This document shows, piece by piece, positions 11,122 through 24,200 of a stretch of 64,000 bases of DNA (position 1 is its first letter; each line of letters starts with the position of its first letter). The translations under genes were made by a program, and so were the position numbers. The notes beneath the pieces were generated by a model. It saw only the letters and a program-made list of their open reading frames with translations, did no database searches and was not told the origin of the DNA. Origin of the DNA: Closterium sp. Naga37s-1 (lineage: Eukaryota; Streptophyta; Zygnematophyceae; Desmidiales; Closteriaceae); the NCBI GenBank assembly GCA_947471745.1, contig CANJKZ010000064.1, positions 674,001 through 738,000 on the forward strand, read 5' to 3'.

Positions 11122-14100
11122 TCAGTCCTTAACTCCAAGGAACGTCCCTTCCTCTCTTGCCATCCCCTCGGTCTCATAATACCAGTTGTATCTACACATG
11201 TCGTTGTCCGGGTCATAGAACCACAGCCCGCCCTTGCGCAGGCGAGCGAGCTTGTTCTCCTTCCCGCGCACCCAGTTGTTGTGCAGCGTGGCACACTTGT
11301 GCTTGCGGCACTCGAGAGCGGGCCACTTGCGGAACCACACGCGGTGGGACAGCCCGTTGGGATGCAACCACCGGTCCATGAAGTGGATCCGCAGCCCGTT
11401 CCCCGGCCACACGCACTCGTCCTCGCCCTCCGTGTTCTCCCCTTTCGGCCCGCATAGCACGTGGTAGAAGCTCGGCTGTTCGGACGTCTTTGTCGTTGCG
11501 GCATGCGCGACAATGGCTTCAAAAGCCTGGATGACCATGGGCTCGGCCCGAGCGAAGTAAAACCCAGAGTTGATAAACCCGTGCGGGGAGGTGATCCCCT
11601 GCCCGTTGGGTGGTTCCTTGTCATATCCCGCATCGCTCTGTACTGGTAGAACACCCGATCCGAATTCCAGGAGCTCCGGAAGCGGGTCGCGGAACCAGAC
11701 TATGTCCACGTCGGACCACAGCACGTGGATACCGCGTTTGAGCACCTGGAGGACTGCCCTGGACTTGACTTTTGTGATGCGCTGGAAGCACTTGGTGCCG
11801 TACGTGCAGGAGGGGTCGCGGCCGGCGGGGCCGGTGTCGGCACGGAACACCGGGAGGCCGTGGAGGGAGGCGAAGCGGAACATGTCGTCGTCGAATGCGG
11901 CGATGAGCGGGAGAGGGAGGAGCAGGCGGCGCAGGTTGCAGACGAAGGACATGAGCATGGAGGCGTAGGAGCCGGTGGCGGCGACGAGTATGACGATGTT
12001 GCGATGGTCCACGGCCAGAGGGAGCAGCTCGTCGAGCCCTCTGCGCTGTAACTCCGCCCCGCTGCTGGTCGTGGGATCAGTGCCGCCGTTGCTGCTGCTG
12101 CTGCTGCTGCTGGTGCTGTCTAAGGCAGTGTTGCTGTCGATGAGGCTTTGGTGGGTGGCAGGGTTGTGGTCTGGGGGAAGGTAGCCGGACGAGTGCATGT
12201 GCAGGAGCCCCCCTGACCCGCCAAACCCGCTGCCGGCTGCTGTTGACGCCATGCCGCACAGCCACTGGGAGGCGGGATGCCCGGGGGATAGGGAGGAGGA
12301 GGCGGAGGAGGAGGAGGTGGAGGAGAAGACCGAGGTGAGGACTGAGGAGAAGGAGGAAAAGGAGGAGGAGGAGGGGGTGTTGGGGTTGGTGGTGGAAGTG
12401 AGGCCAGTGGTGGAGCCCTGCTGGCAGCAGGCCGAGGGAGAGAAGCACACTGGTAGAGGGAGAGAGCGAGAGAGGGAGAGAGGTTGCGGGGAGGAGGGGA
12501 GAGGGGAGAGGGGAGAAGAGAAAAGGGTGAGGTGAGGGGATGGGAGGGGTGTGGGAAGGAGGGGATAAGGAGAGTGAGGTGAGGGGAGTGTGGGCGATGG
12601 AACTAAGCCTTGACTATATTTTCAGCGAAATGAGTGTGTCAGGGAAGGGGCAGGAGCAGGACGAGCGTGTGTGGGAGCAGGGGAAACGGAAAATCAGGTG
12701 CATTCATTCTACCTTGGCTGCTGTCGGATTGCCGCCCGTCGCATGGCACGACCACCCACGCGGAATCACACACTCCTGCACTACCAGAACCGCCAACACC
12801 ACCATCAGCGCCACTCGCTCCCTCCGCGCCTCCCTCTCCCCCTGCCGCGCCCTCTCCGCCCTGTTTCCACTGCTGCACCAGCTCCCAATTCACCACCACC
12901 TGCTTGTGCGGATTCCGCCTCCTCCCCTCCTGCTGCTCCTCGCAGTCCCCCTGCCCGCGCCCAAACGGGCAGCTCCAAATTCTCAGCGCGGGCAGCAGCG
13001 CGCCAGCCTCTTCTAGACTCTCCTGATGCGCCACTGCCTCCTCCACCACTGTTCCTCTCCACGTTCTCCGAACTATTTTCTTCTCTGCCCGTACAGGGGA
13101 TTTTATTTCAGGAATCAGGGTCTGGGCAGCCACAGAAATTCCCCACTTGCGCAACTCCTCCGCTAAAACCTCAAACCCCGCTTCTCCCCCATCGCCCTTC
13201 CCGCTCCCGCCCCCCGCGGCCTCGATCTGAGCGGAATCGGCAGTGGCGGCGGAAGCGTTAGAAAGTATATCTGGGGGGATCAGCGCCCGCGCGGATATAC
13301 ACGCGAATGCACTGCCGTCCGCATCCGCCAGCAATTGCCTCCCTGCCGTCCCGCCGCTCCCCGTATCTGCGCCCCCAGAGGCGGCGGCGGTGGCGGCGCG
13401 GAGAGCTGCGCGAGCGAGCCAGACGTCGTGGAATCCGCGGTCGTAGGCGAATGGCGGAACAAAACACGCGCGCGCATCAGCGGCGGCGGCGGAAAGGGTG
13501 CTGTTGGGCGGTGCGAGAGACGCACAGAGCGGCGCGGGCGAGATGTTCCACAGCCACACCCCCACTTTAGACCGCGAACTAATATCCCCCATGCGCCGCG
13601 CAGCCTCCCCCAGTTTCGCCGCATCCACCGCTATCGACGTGTCCATGCGCTGCTCCGCTTCTTCGCTTCCGCCCACTTGCGCAACCGCCGCCGCGGCCGC
13701 CGCAGAAACCGCCTCAGCATCCCCCCGGCGCTCTCGCTCCGGCGCTAGCAGCAAGAAGTTGCCAAAGCGCGCTTCAGCGGCAAGTGCGGCGGTAAGGATG
13801 CTTGGCGAGAGTAGCGCAGACGGGCGGACGATAGCGACGAAGCGCGTGGGTGCCGCCATGGCTCGAGCGAGCATGGAGTTAAAGAGCGGCTGACCGTACA
13901 GATCGGCGTCCACGTAAGGATCCGCTAACACGTGGCCCGCAAAAAGCGGGTCGGTCTCGGCGTCCTTAAACGATGGGTGGTTGCCTAAGAGGTAGATCAC
14001 AGGCGCGGGCTCGATGCAGAGCCAGGATATTATCGCGAGCCGTTGGATCGTGCCTGCTGGTCCATCGAACGGTCGTGGCGCAGTGAAGATCGTTAGCTCC

Positions 14101-14546
14101 GCGGGGCGATCTCCGCCGTTGCCCCCTCGTCCCCCTCCCCCTCCGCCCCTCCCCCTTCCCAGCAATCGGCGGCGTGCGCCCGCGTCGTCTGCGCCAAAGA
14201 ATTGCTGATTAGGTGTCGCTTGTCTACGGGCAGTGTCAGCGTGAATTCCGGCATGAATCCCGGTGCCGATTCTAGCGCCTTCAGCTAAAATATCTGAATT
14301 CAGTGGGGGGTCGACGTCATGGAAGGGGAGAACCGAGTTGGAGAGGAGGGAGGGACGCGCATCGGGTTCGTCGCTTGTCGATACGGCGGCTGGCGCGGAG
14401 ATCGTAAAGCGGGGAGAGCGGGCGACAAGACAATGCGAAGGATTCGACGCGCATAAGAGGAGGAAAGCGAGATATAACGTTGCCAGGCATTTCATTCTGC
14501 TACACCCCGCACATGTCGAAAGCGCGAGCCGACGGCATGCGGCCAT
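11122..14546 (-). CDS. two-domain putative Golgi glycosyltransferase
   Basis: Two exons, 14546-12713 and 12449-11122, joined through a 263-base intron (AAG|GTAGAA ... long pyrimidine tract ... CTACCAG). The phase matches (one base plus two), and the second exon has no ATG at its start, so I read one gene of 1,053 aa. A hydrophobic signal anchor (CLATLYLAFLLLCA) lies near residues 19-33. Domain 1 (residues about 150-400) has TIFTAPRPF, YLLGNHPSF, GQPLFNSMLARA and PPFAYDRGFHDVWL, resembling the plant At5g12260-type glycosyltransferase-like family. Domain 2 (exon 2) is a nucleotide-diphospho-sugar transferase of the GT77/PF03407 type: VCNLRRL, the DxD motif WSDVDIVWFRDP, GFINSGFYFAR, EQPSFYHVLCG and CATLHNNWVRGKE. 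Expected in the Golgi lumen acting on wall polysaccharide or glycoprotein; donor and acceptor unknown. Alternative: two separate tandem genes. Ser-rich and Ala-rich linkers separate the domains. Confidence 0.75.
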
Positions 14547-15775
14547 GTCAGAAAAACGGTACCTGCTCCACTCGCCAAATAAACGAGTCACTATAACGAC
14601 GCCATGCCTGATAGTGACCGCATACTCATCATATACTCCTGTCCCTGATACTCAGAGTCCCTTACAACTGTTGCCACGACAGGGCCGCGAAGCGAGTGGG
14701 GGAAGCAAAAGCCGAGAAGCGGGAGGTGCAGGATACTATAAAGGTGCCTATGGTTCCAGTGGCAACTGTTGCAGCGAGTAATGACCGACTCATGAGCCCC
14801 AGTGGGAGAGGTAGGTGGGGGTGATGGGAAGGCAAGCTTTGATTAGGATATGCAAATGCCACATTTATGATGAAAGCTGATCGCGAGTACAGTTTACTAC
14901 AATCCGAAGTCGAGGCTGATACTAAGAAGGTAGTGTTTCGCGATTGGCTACAAAATCACAGCTGCGCGATGTGATGAAGGTTTAGCCGGCTCGCAAGTGC
15001 GTGAAAGCCCAATCACGTCGCTGGGCATTGGGATCTGCGGTCTCGAGGGTTCAAACTCCAATACTTACGACAACGCAATGTACACCACTCCCCCCCCCTG
15101 GATGCTTTATTAAGCTTATTGGTGTATCAGGGGTTTCTTGGGATGGTGTTGTCTGTGAGCGACCAACAAGAAAAGCCACGCACCCAAAGCACAGGGAAGC
15201 GCAGAGCAGACACGAGACGAGACGAGGCAGGCCTCCCCCCAGAGAGTCATATCAACGAGAGCCACGCTGCCAGAGCCGCACCAATGCCCACCATCATGTT
15301 GTTGCCGTGCTGTGTGCTGCGCTGCTGCTGACCTGACCCATGTTTGTTCCATATGCCTGGTACAAACACCATTCCGGCAGAGCTAACTTCTCCCATTCCA
15401 GCAATAGACGATTCGTGCGTGTCATTGCTTGCCATTCCCTCGGTTTAGGCTTCACTGCTGTATCGTTGCGTCTTATTGTGTGAAGCTCCGGGCAATAGTG
15501 AAATTTACCCGTCCGAACAAATGCAAGATTAGGTCAGGAAGTCGCATCGGCCCTCGCGCGAAAAAAACAGGGACAGCTCCAGGCTTGCCTGAAAAACATA
15601 TCAGTCACCCCAATAAAATATCTTGCTGGAAGCAGGAAGACGAACTGCCGGCCACACAATGCAGCAGCTTGCTATCGTGCTTCGCTGCTGCATGTCCTAT
15701 GTCCCGGTCTGGACCCCATATACTATGACCCGTTACCAGGACGATTAGGTCGTTCGGCGAGAGAGTGCGTGCGCC
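14547..15775. other. divergent intergenic region
   Basis: Head-to-head promoter region for the glycosyltransferase (-) and the giant low-complexity gene (+). No gene is supported. A B-box-like GGGTTCAAACTCC occurs near 15049 but no tRNA fold forms around it. Confidence 0.45.
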
Positions 15776-18700
15776 ATGCTTCGTAATTCCCTCGCCGGCG
15801 TCGACGCGGCAAGGCGCGCCGAGCTGGTGGAATGGGCGGAGTCGACATGGGAGAGCGGCGAGAAGGACACGGCCATGGCTCAGCAGGTGTCGTCCGATCG
15901 CACGTCGCTAGCAGCAGAAGCAGCTGTGGGGCAGAACGCATCGGGAATATCAGGAACGTGGGGAAGGGTTGGAGTTATCGAGGGTGTTGGTGTTCTGAGC
16001 GCGGTTCCCAGCCCTAACTCGCTGCCGTCCGTTGCTGCAAACCCTTTCACGCGGAACCTCACAGATCCCAGCAACCGCGTCAGCAGCGCGGAGAATGCGC
16101 AGTCGTCGCAGGGATACGACTGGGCGCAGGATGCGAGAGGGGGGAAGAGGCGGACGAACTCAGGGGGCTCCGTTGCTGCAATAGACCTGGGCGTGCATTC
16201 CCACGGAGCGACGCAGCTTCCCCAGCAAGTTTCCCCCCACCATCAGTATTCTCCGCACCACAGGGTAGCATCCCCGCAAATGCGCCTGTTATCTCCGCAA
16301 CACCCGCTGCAATCTCGTCTGCTCTCCCCGCAGCTTCCCCCGCAACGGCGCCTGCTTTCCCCGCAGCTTTCTCCACAGCCTCGCCTACTCTCACCGCAGC
16401 ACACCTCGATGCTCTCTCCCCACCATTCTCCCCATCGCTCCCCACACCTCTCCCCCCACCACTCCCCCCACCGCTCCCCCCACCTCTCTCCCCATCGCTC
16501 CCCCCACCTCTCCCCCCAGACCCGCCACTTCTCCCCGCAGCGCTCCCCCCAGCCTCGACTTCTCTCCCCGCAGCTCTCCCCGCAGCCTCGGCTTTTCTCT
16601 CCGCAGCTCTCCCCCCAGCCTCGGCTCCTCTCCCCGCAACTCTCTCCGCACGTCCCCTCCCCCAACATTGCATTTCAGCCGCCCCATCGGCTACTCACCC
16701 CGCAACACCCCGGGGCAGATCCGCGTGAACGAGCCATCCGCCGCACGATCTCCATGCCTGAGGCGGATTTTGACGCCGCGCTTCCCTTTCCGCGCGCGCA
16801 CGGCGCTTCCGCGGAGGGCGCAGCATTCGCGCCCGGGAGCAGGAACGCGCTGGGCGCCGGGGGGGTGCTTCCGCGGTTGCGGAGCCCGCAACTGGCGACG
16901 GGGGTGCGCGGAGTGATGCTGCGCGCGATTGAGGGGCACAAGAGGGGCGCCTCCGCGGACATCGTGGAGACCGCGCAGAGGGCGCTGCGCAAGAGCAGGT
17001 GGGCCGGCGGGGGTCCGGGCGGGGAAGGGCGGTGGGGGCCGATGAGCGCAAGGGAATGGAGGCCCGGAATGGAAGTGAAAGGCCTTAACGGAGCAGGAAT
17101 AGCAGCAGAAGGAGAAGGAGGAGGAGGCAACTGGGGAGGCGGAAGAGGTGGGGTGATGGGGGAAGAGGCCGCTGGCGGTAGCAGTAATGACAGCATCAAC
17201 ATCATGGTTATCGAGAGAAGTAACGACGGTGTTACTGCTGCTCCTGGTGGGCTCGGCTCCCCTCTCCCCCTAAGTCCCCACAGCGTTACAGCCGCACGGG
17301 GCTTTCCAGACGCAGCAGCGCGAGCAGCAGCAGCAGCAGCACCGAAAGCACGAGCAGCAGCAACAGCAGTAGCAGCGGGGGGCAGTGGGAGCAGGCCTGT
17401 AATGTTCAGGAGCAACAGCGACAAGGGACCCAACACGGGCTCCAGCACTCCCACCAGCAGGCGCGGCGACGTGCCAAGCCAAGGGCAAGGGGGGCACACG
17501 GCACGGCCTGTCACCTCAGTCACCCCAGGTGCAGCCCGCAAAATGGGTGGGCGAGGCGGAAGGGGACAGGGCGCGCAAGGGGCAGTGGCGCAAGGGGGGC
17601 CAGTGGGGGCAGGTGATAGGACGGGCAGTGGAGCAAGCGAGGCGGTGGCAGGTGAATCCGTATCTCAGGACCTTGCAAGAGGCGGTGATGTGACTCCCAG
17701 GGGTCAGAGCAGGCCCGCCTCCGTCTCTGCCTCTGCTTCTGCCTCCGCGTCTGCCTCCGTTTCGGCCAACGCAGCTGATTCGTCCTCTTCTGTCTCTTCT
17801 CCCGCCACCTCTGCTGCTGCTGCTGGTGGTGCTGGTGCTGGTGCTACTGCCACAGGTTCCGCGGCTGTTGGTGCACGGGGAGGCTCGTCCGGTGCAGGCG
17901 TTGCTGGTGAAGGTGTGCCTGCTGGAGGCAGGGGGTCTGGCACCGGTGTGGGAAGGGGTCAAGGCAGGGTTGGAGCGCAGGGACGAGGAGGGGGAGGGGG
18001 AAGGGGTGGGGGAGGGGGAGGAGGAGGAGAGGAAGGAGAGCAGGCGCGGTGGGCGGAATCACCCAAGGGGGCTTCACCACGCGGATTGAATCTGGGAAGC
18101 GTTACTCCTCGTGCTGTCACATCCAGCAGTGCTGCGTTTGGGACCCCTACTCCAGGAAGCGGGACTCCGGGGAGTGTGACTCCGGGGAGTGTGACTCCAG
18201 GGAGTGTGACCCCAGGGAGTGTGACTCCAGGGAGCATGGGTTCTCGAGGCAGGGGCTTGGGAATGGGTGTGAGGAGGCCACCAAGAGGAGGAGGTCCTGT
18301 GCCTGCCAACACCATGTTCCGCTCTAAAAGCCTCACAGACGGCCAACACCACCACCAGCAACAGCAGCAGCAGCAGCTGACCTCTCCCCGTCTGCACCGA
18401 CCCCCCCCGCAGCAGCTGCCTGGCCGTGGGGAGCCATCCCCCACAGCGCTGGCAGCAGCAGCAGCAGCAGCAGCGAGAAACGCGTTCCCAGGCAAGGCCA
18501 GACCAGTCACACCTGTTCCAGAAGGCGAGGTGCAAAGCATGCTAGTAGCCACTAGTGCTTCTGCTTCTGCTGCTGCTGGTGCTGCTGCTGGTGCTGATAC
18601 TGGTGCTGGTGCTGGTGCAGCCGACGTAGGAGCCGTTTCTGCAGCTGGCCTGTCAGGTTCGACAGGGGCAACAGGGGTAGCAGACGCAGTAGGTGCAATA

Positions 18701-20037
18701 GGAGCACTAGGAGCGACGGGAGCAGCAGAAAGAGCGGGAGGTTTAGGTGTGGGGAACGGTGGAGTGGTAGGGAGAGGGGTAGTGGGAGGTGCAGGTGCAG
18801 GTGTAGGGACAGAACGAATAGGTGCAGAAGGAGCAGCAGGAGCAGGAGCATCAGGAGGAGCAGCAGGGGCAGCAGGAGGAGCAGCAGCGAGAGGCACAGG
18901 CACAGGCACAGGAGGGCGTGTGCCGTTTGGTGCTGTGTCACCGCGGCCAGGGGGAGCTGCGAGTAGGGTTGCTGCAGGAGGAGGGGCTGTAGCAGGAGGG
19001 GCCATAACAGGTAACTCTTTAGGTGAAGGTGCATTCCCCAGGCCAGGAAGAGGAGGAGCGGCTGGAGGGGCAATGGCCGTGGGGGCGAGCTCACCCAGAA
19101 CACCAGGAGCAACAGGAGCAGCAACTGGGGCAAGAAGCAGCAACGGCCCTGTGCCAGCATCACCTTCAGGTTCAAATTCAGGGTCAGGTTCAGGGTTAGG
19201 AACAGGACTGGGAGCGGAGTTAGGGTCAGGGCAGGGGTCGAGGACAGGGTGGGGACTGGGGTTTGGTCGGTCCATGTCTGAGAGTGGTGCTGTGAGGAGA
19301 CCAGTTGGTGCGGGTGGTGCGGGTGGTGTGGGTGTGGTGGGTGGGGTGGGTGGGTTGGGTGGGGTGGGTGGGGTGGGTGGGGTGGGTGGAGTGGGTGGAG
19401 TGGGTGGAGTGGGGTTTGAAGTGGGGGAGTTTGCGAGCTTGGCTACAGTTGACGAAGTTGATGGGGCTGTAGCAGCAGAGGCTGTTGCTGATGGCGATGA
19501 TCGAGCAGCAGGGGCAGGCAGAGCAGCCGGGGCAGCCGGTGCAGGCGGAGCAGGAAGAGCTGGAGGCGGTGATGTTGCACTGGGGGAGAGCACAACAGGG
19601 GTGTCGTTGCTCTCCTCTGCTTCTCTTGCTGCCTCTCAACCCCCGGTGAGCCCGCGTCCGTTAGGCCCCACTCGCCCCGCCATGGAGCAACGACAGCAGC
19701 AGCAGGGGCAGCAGCGGCAACAAGCAGCGCAGGGAGGAGGGGCAGGAGGGGCAGGAGGAGCAGGAGGAGCAGGAGGAGCAGGAGGAGCAGGAGGAGTGGG
19801 GCAGAAGCATCCGAAGCAGCACCACGGCAAGTACAGCAGTGGCAGGCCTCCCCCAGTGACCATCCACAACCCCACAGTGGCACAGGGGCGGGCACTGAGC
19901 AAGTCAACCAGCGAGCCTGGGTGGCGCCTGGAGGACGTGTCTATGCGCTCGCCTGTCTCCCCCCGAATGCTCCCCCCACCGTATCCCCATGGCGTTGCGT
20001 CGTCTCCTAGGCAATCTCACCCGTTCCAGCATAACCT

Positions 20038-20082
<45 letters not shown>

Positions 20083-21184
20083 GTTTATGCAGCTACACGA
20101 GGTGCTACAGGCACAGCAGTCGCCTGGGTGGTTCTCTCCCGGGGTGAACCCGCGCCAACAAGGCCGCTCCTCCCTGCCGTCTCCCTCTCACATCCCCCAC
20201 TCCCCCACCTCGTCCAGCCTTCGAAGCCCGCGATTCCCAGCCCTCAACTCACCATCCTTTTCTGCTTCTGCCGCCACCACCACTGCTGATGCCTCTGCTT
20301 TCTCTGCCGCTGCTCTCACCTCACCTCGTCCCCTTGCTCACGCTCCTGCTCCTTCTCCCACTGCTGCTGCGGCTGCTGCTGCACCCAGCCCCAGTGGAGC
20401 AGCAGCGAGCGGGCACAGCAGTGCGATGGCAGCGCGGCTGCAGGGGGGAGTAGCGGGGCTGCGGAGGCTGCGCAAGGCGCTCACAGCACCCGCACAGGAC
20501 CTGGCAGAGGAGCACAAGAAGCAGGAGGAGGAGGAGGAGGCAGTGGCGCTGCTCAAGAGCGGCAACCTGCCCTGGAACCACAGCCCTGTCGCGTTTTCCG
20601 TGCATGCCACCGCTGCTGCTCCTGCTGCTGGTGCTGCCGGTGCGGGTGGTGGGGGTGGTGCTGCCGGTGCGGGTGGTACAGGTGGAGTGGGTGGAACGGC
20701 AGCTGAGCCAGATGATTCTGTTCCCTGTCTCATGCACTCCAACTCTATCCACCTCAGCCCTGGCCAGCGAGCAGCTGCAGAGGCTGCTGTTGCCGCTGCG
20801 GCTGCCACTGCCGCTACTGCCGCTGCTTCTGCCGCTGCGGTTTCGAAGCCCATGTGGCCTCCGTCACCATCTGCTGCTGCTGCTGCAGCTGGTGCGGATG
20901 GGGCAGCATGCAGTAGCGGTGGAGGCAGGGCGAGGCGTGCCCACTCCATGTCTTTCTCAAGCCTCTCTGCTGCTGTGCCTGCCCATGCCGGAGGTGGGGC
21001 AGCAGGGGGAGCAGGGGCGGGCGCAGGGGCGGGAGCAGGGAGGGCGGGGAATCCAGGGGGGTATGACCCCATGGCGCTGGGTCTGGTGTCCCCTGCAGGC
21101 AAAGGTCCTATGTTTCACCGCACCTGGACCGACCCTGCTGAACGAACAGATAAGGTGCTTGCTGCTAGAAGGGCTGTTTCCGTA

Positions 21185-21254
<70 letters not shown>

Positions 21255-24200
21255 GTGCTACTTCTGGTACTGGTACGGCTGGTACGTTTTCTGGTTTTGC
21301 CTCGTATTCTGCTGCCAACGGTGATGTTAGAGGAGGGGGAGGAGGAGGAGGAGCAGCAGCAGCAGCACAGGTGGTATCACCATCAGCACAGCATCTTCCT
21401 GGGGTGGCAGCAGCCGCAACCTCTTTGCCCTCTCGCACCCACCAGGCGTCACCTCGAGCAGGTGCTTCTCTCGCGTCACCACACTCACCACAGCCATCGC
21501 CATCTGCCTTCCAGCAACAGCCCCACCCACTGCACCAATCCCCACAACTCCTTCCATCCCCGTCAGTACCGCCATTTGCAGGAGCAGTAGCAGCAACTGC
21601 AGCAGCGGCAGCGGGTACGTTCAGTCCAACAAACGCAAGGCGGGCTGCCTTCCGCAAGGCGCGCAGTGTGCCCAAGCGCCTGCTCAGCGAAGTCAGTGGC
21701 TTCGGGTCCCCCGCAGGCTCCCCTGGGGGACCGCTCTCCGCTTCCCCCCTTGCCCTCCGTCCCCCCAGGGTCGGAATTAGCGCGGATGGGACGAGGGCCA
21801 GTCGCATGGTGGGGGGAGGCGCAGGGGGAGGGGCAGGGGCAGCGGGAGGAGGCGGTGGTGGTGGTGGGGGAGGTGGGAAGGGAAGACCGGGACGAAGAGG
21901 CCCATTGGATGTGCATGCTGATCTGTCAATCCTTCAGGAGCTTGAGCTGCCCATTTTCTTTCAGAATGGCAGACCAGGAGCAGGGAAGGGAGGCGCTGGG
22001 GGGAGGAACGGGGGAGGTGGAGGTCGAGGAGGCGGAGTGGCAGCAGTGGCGACGACGGCTGTGGCAGGGGTAGCGGAGGGGGTGGGTGGGGCGAGCACAG
22101 TGCATCTGAACAGGCGGGGGTATGCGCACCGAGTGTTTCGCACGCATAACTTCCCGCTGTCAGTGGGGGCTGTACTGGGAGCGGTTTCAGACCATAACGA
22201 CGCTATCACTGTCACCCCTGCCTCGCCCAATGCTGGCAACTCTGCCCCCATTGCTTCCCCTTGGACCCCGCCTTCCTCTGCTCATGCTGTTGCTGCTGGC
22301 GGTGGCGGTGGCGGTGGTGGTGGTGGTGCTGCTGCTGCTGCTTCTACCTCTGCTTCCTTTCGTCAGCACTCCTCCTCGCCTTCCACTCAGACAGTGCTCT
22401 CATCGCCCTCTCCACCCGTCACTCCTCCGATTCTCGCTCCTGCTGTTTCTTCAGCAAGCTCAGGAACACAGGTGGGAGGGAGAGGAGGAGGCGGTGCAGC
22501 GGGCACAGCAGACGAGCCAGGAGCAGCAGAAGCCGCGGGTATGCTAACAGGGTTTGCGTTCCTGCCTGATGGGAAGAACACTGAGTCAATCAACGCACCC
22601 GCCGAAACCGCAACATCACCATCAGCTGCAGCAGCTGCGCCTCCCGCGTTTTTGGCCAGGGGAGCGGGAGGAGGAGGAGGAGGGGCCCTTGCAGGGCCAC
22701 CACCAGGCAGTCTGATTCGCAAGCTGTCGCTCTCGCTCTCGCCTCTCCTCATCCCACATACCGACTCTGTGGATAGTGACGAGGGAGGCGCTCCTGTCCC
22801 TATCGCTGTTCCAGCAACTCAAGCGTCCACTGCTGCGGCTACTGCTGGTGGTGGTGGTGCTGCTAATGGTACTTCTGGTGTACCTGTAACTGCTGTTCCA
22901 TTGGAAGCGTTCCCAGCAGCTGCAGGCAGCAGTGCAGCAGGAGTAGTGCCTCCCCCATGGCTCCCAGTGGCCTCTCCCCGTCCCATGCCATCCAAGGCAC
23001 TCGCCCCTCGCACCCCTGCCGCCACCACTCCCACTCTTCCTACGGCCACCACCCCCACCTTCGGAAGCCAAACCGCGAGCAACAGCAACAGCGGTGGTGG
23101 CGGTGGCGGCAGCAGCAACACCCGGGGAGCGGGGAGCTGGGGGGAATCAACAGCTTCTACTAGTGCCTTTGCCATGGGTATGCTGAGTCCGATGTCTGGC
23201 GGGAGGGGAAGGGGCATGGGTGCAGGCCGGGGCAGCGGGTTTGTTGCCCACTCCATCTCCCAGTCCCCTTCCTCCTCCTCTACAGGGCGTGTCAGCAGCC
23301 CTGTGCTCGGGAGTGCAGGAGCAGGAGCAGCAGCAGTCAACGCACGGCATAGATCAAACGGCCCTCCCAGTCCCATGGGGTCAATGGGGTCCATAGGGTC
23401 AAACGGGTTCTCAAATGGGTTCTCAAGCGGGCCTCTCAGCCCGCTCGGGTCAATGGGGTCAACCAACGGGCCTCTCAGTCCCCTCCGCTCCATGGGGAGT
23501 CTAGGCCTGATCAGTCCCAGAGGAGGCGGAGCAGGAGCAGCAGCAGCAGCGGCAGGCGTGGGTGTGAGCCACCTCATGCGGCATGCGTCTGTGGGTGCAT
23601 CATCTGGCACTGCGCCCCTGGGTCTCATGAGCCCTGTGGGTGGCAGGGGTGGCGGGCGTCTCTTCAGCCCAGTGCTTGCGGGACCGCATGGGACCGGCAG
23701 AGGCCGAGGGGGAGTACCGCTGGGGACTGCAGGAACAGCAGCAGCAACAGGGGGAGGAGGAGCAGCAGGGGGAGCAGTAGCAACAGCAGGAGGAGGAGGG
23801 GCAGGGGCAGGGGCAGGGGCAGGGGCAGGGGCAGCGGCAGGGGCAGCCGCAGGGAAGTACCCTCGGTTCCCTTCTGAGGGCGGGCAGTCAGCAGTGGCAG
23901 CGCTGGGCGCTCTCAGCGGCCTGCTGAGCCCCCGTGGAGCAGCAGGACTGGTCCCCGCTCACAGCCTCCCTGCCAAGTCCCGCCTTACGCAGCATGGATC
24001 GCTCTTATGGGGCATGCCTGGTTCTGCTTCCCTCTCTGCAGTCCCTGGTGGGGGGGGTGGGGGTGGGGGTGGGGAAGAGACGACGGGGGGGTTTGCGGGT
24101 TTTACGGGCGCGTTTGGGGGGAGCGTTGGGGATGGGGATGGGGGTGAGCGGGTGTCTACTGGTGGGGGTGCAGAGGATCTGTATTCTGAGTCGGGATCGA

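Noticed and set aside
11122-12450. Separate GT77 gene starting at about 12450
   Set aside because: No ATG at that position; a phase-matching intron joins it to the upstream exon.
14974-15060. Possible tRNA or tRNA-derived SINE (B-box-like GGGTTCAAACTCC)
   Set aside because: No cloverleaf or A box at proper spacing, and no second copy in the window.
15247-15435. Small minus-strand frame ending in a hydrophobic stretch (GPI-signal-like)
   Set aside because: No signal peptide or AGP-type Pro/Ala pattern at the front; too short to support.
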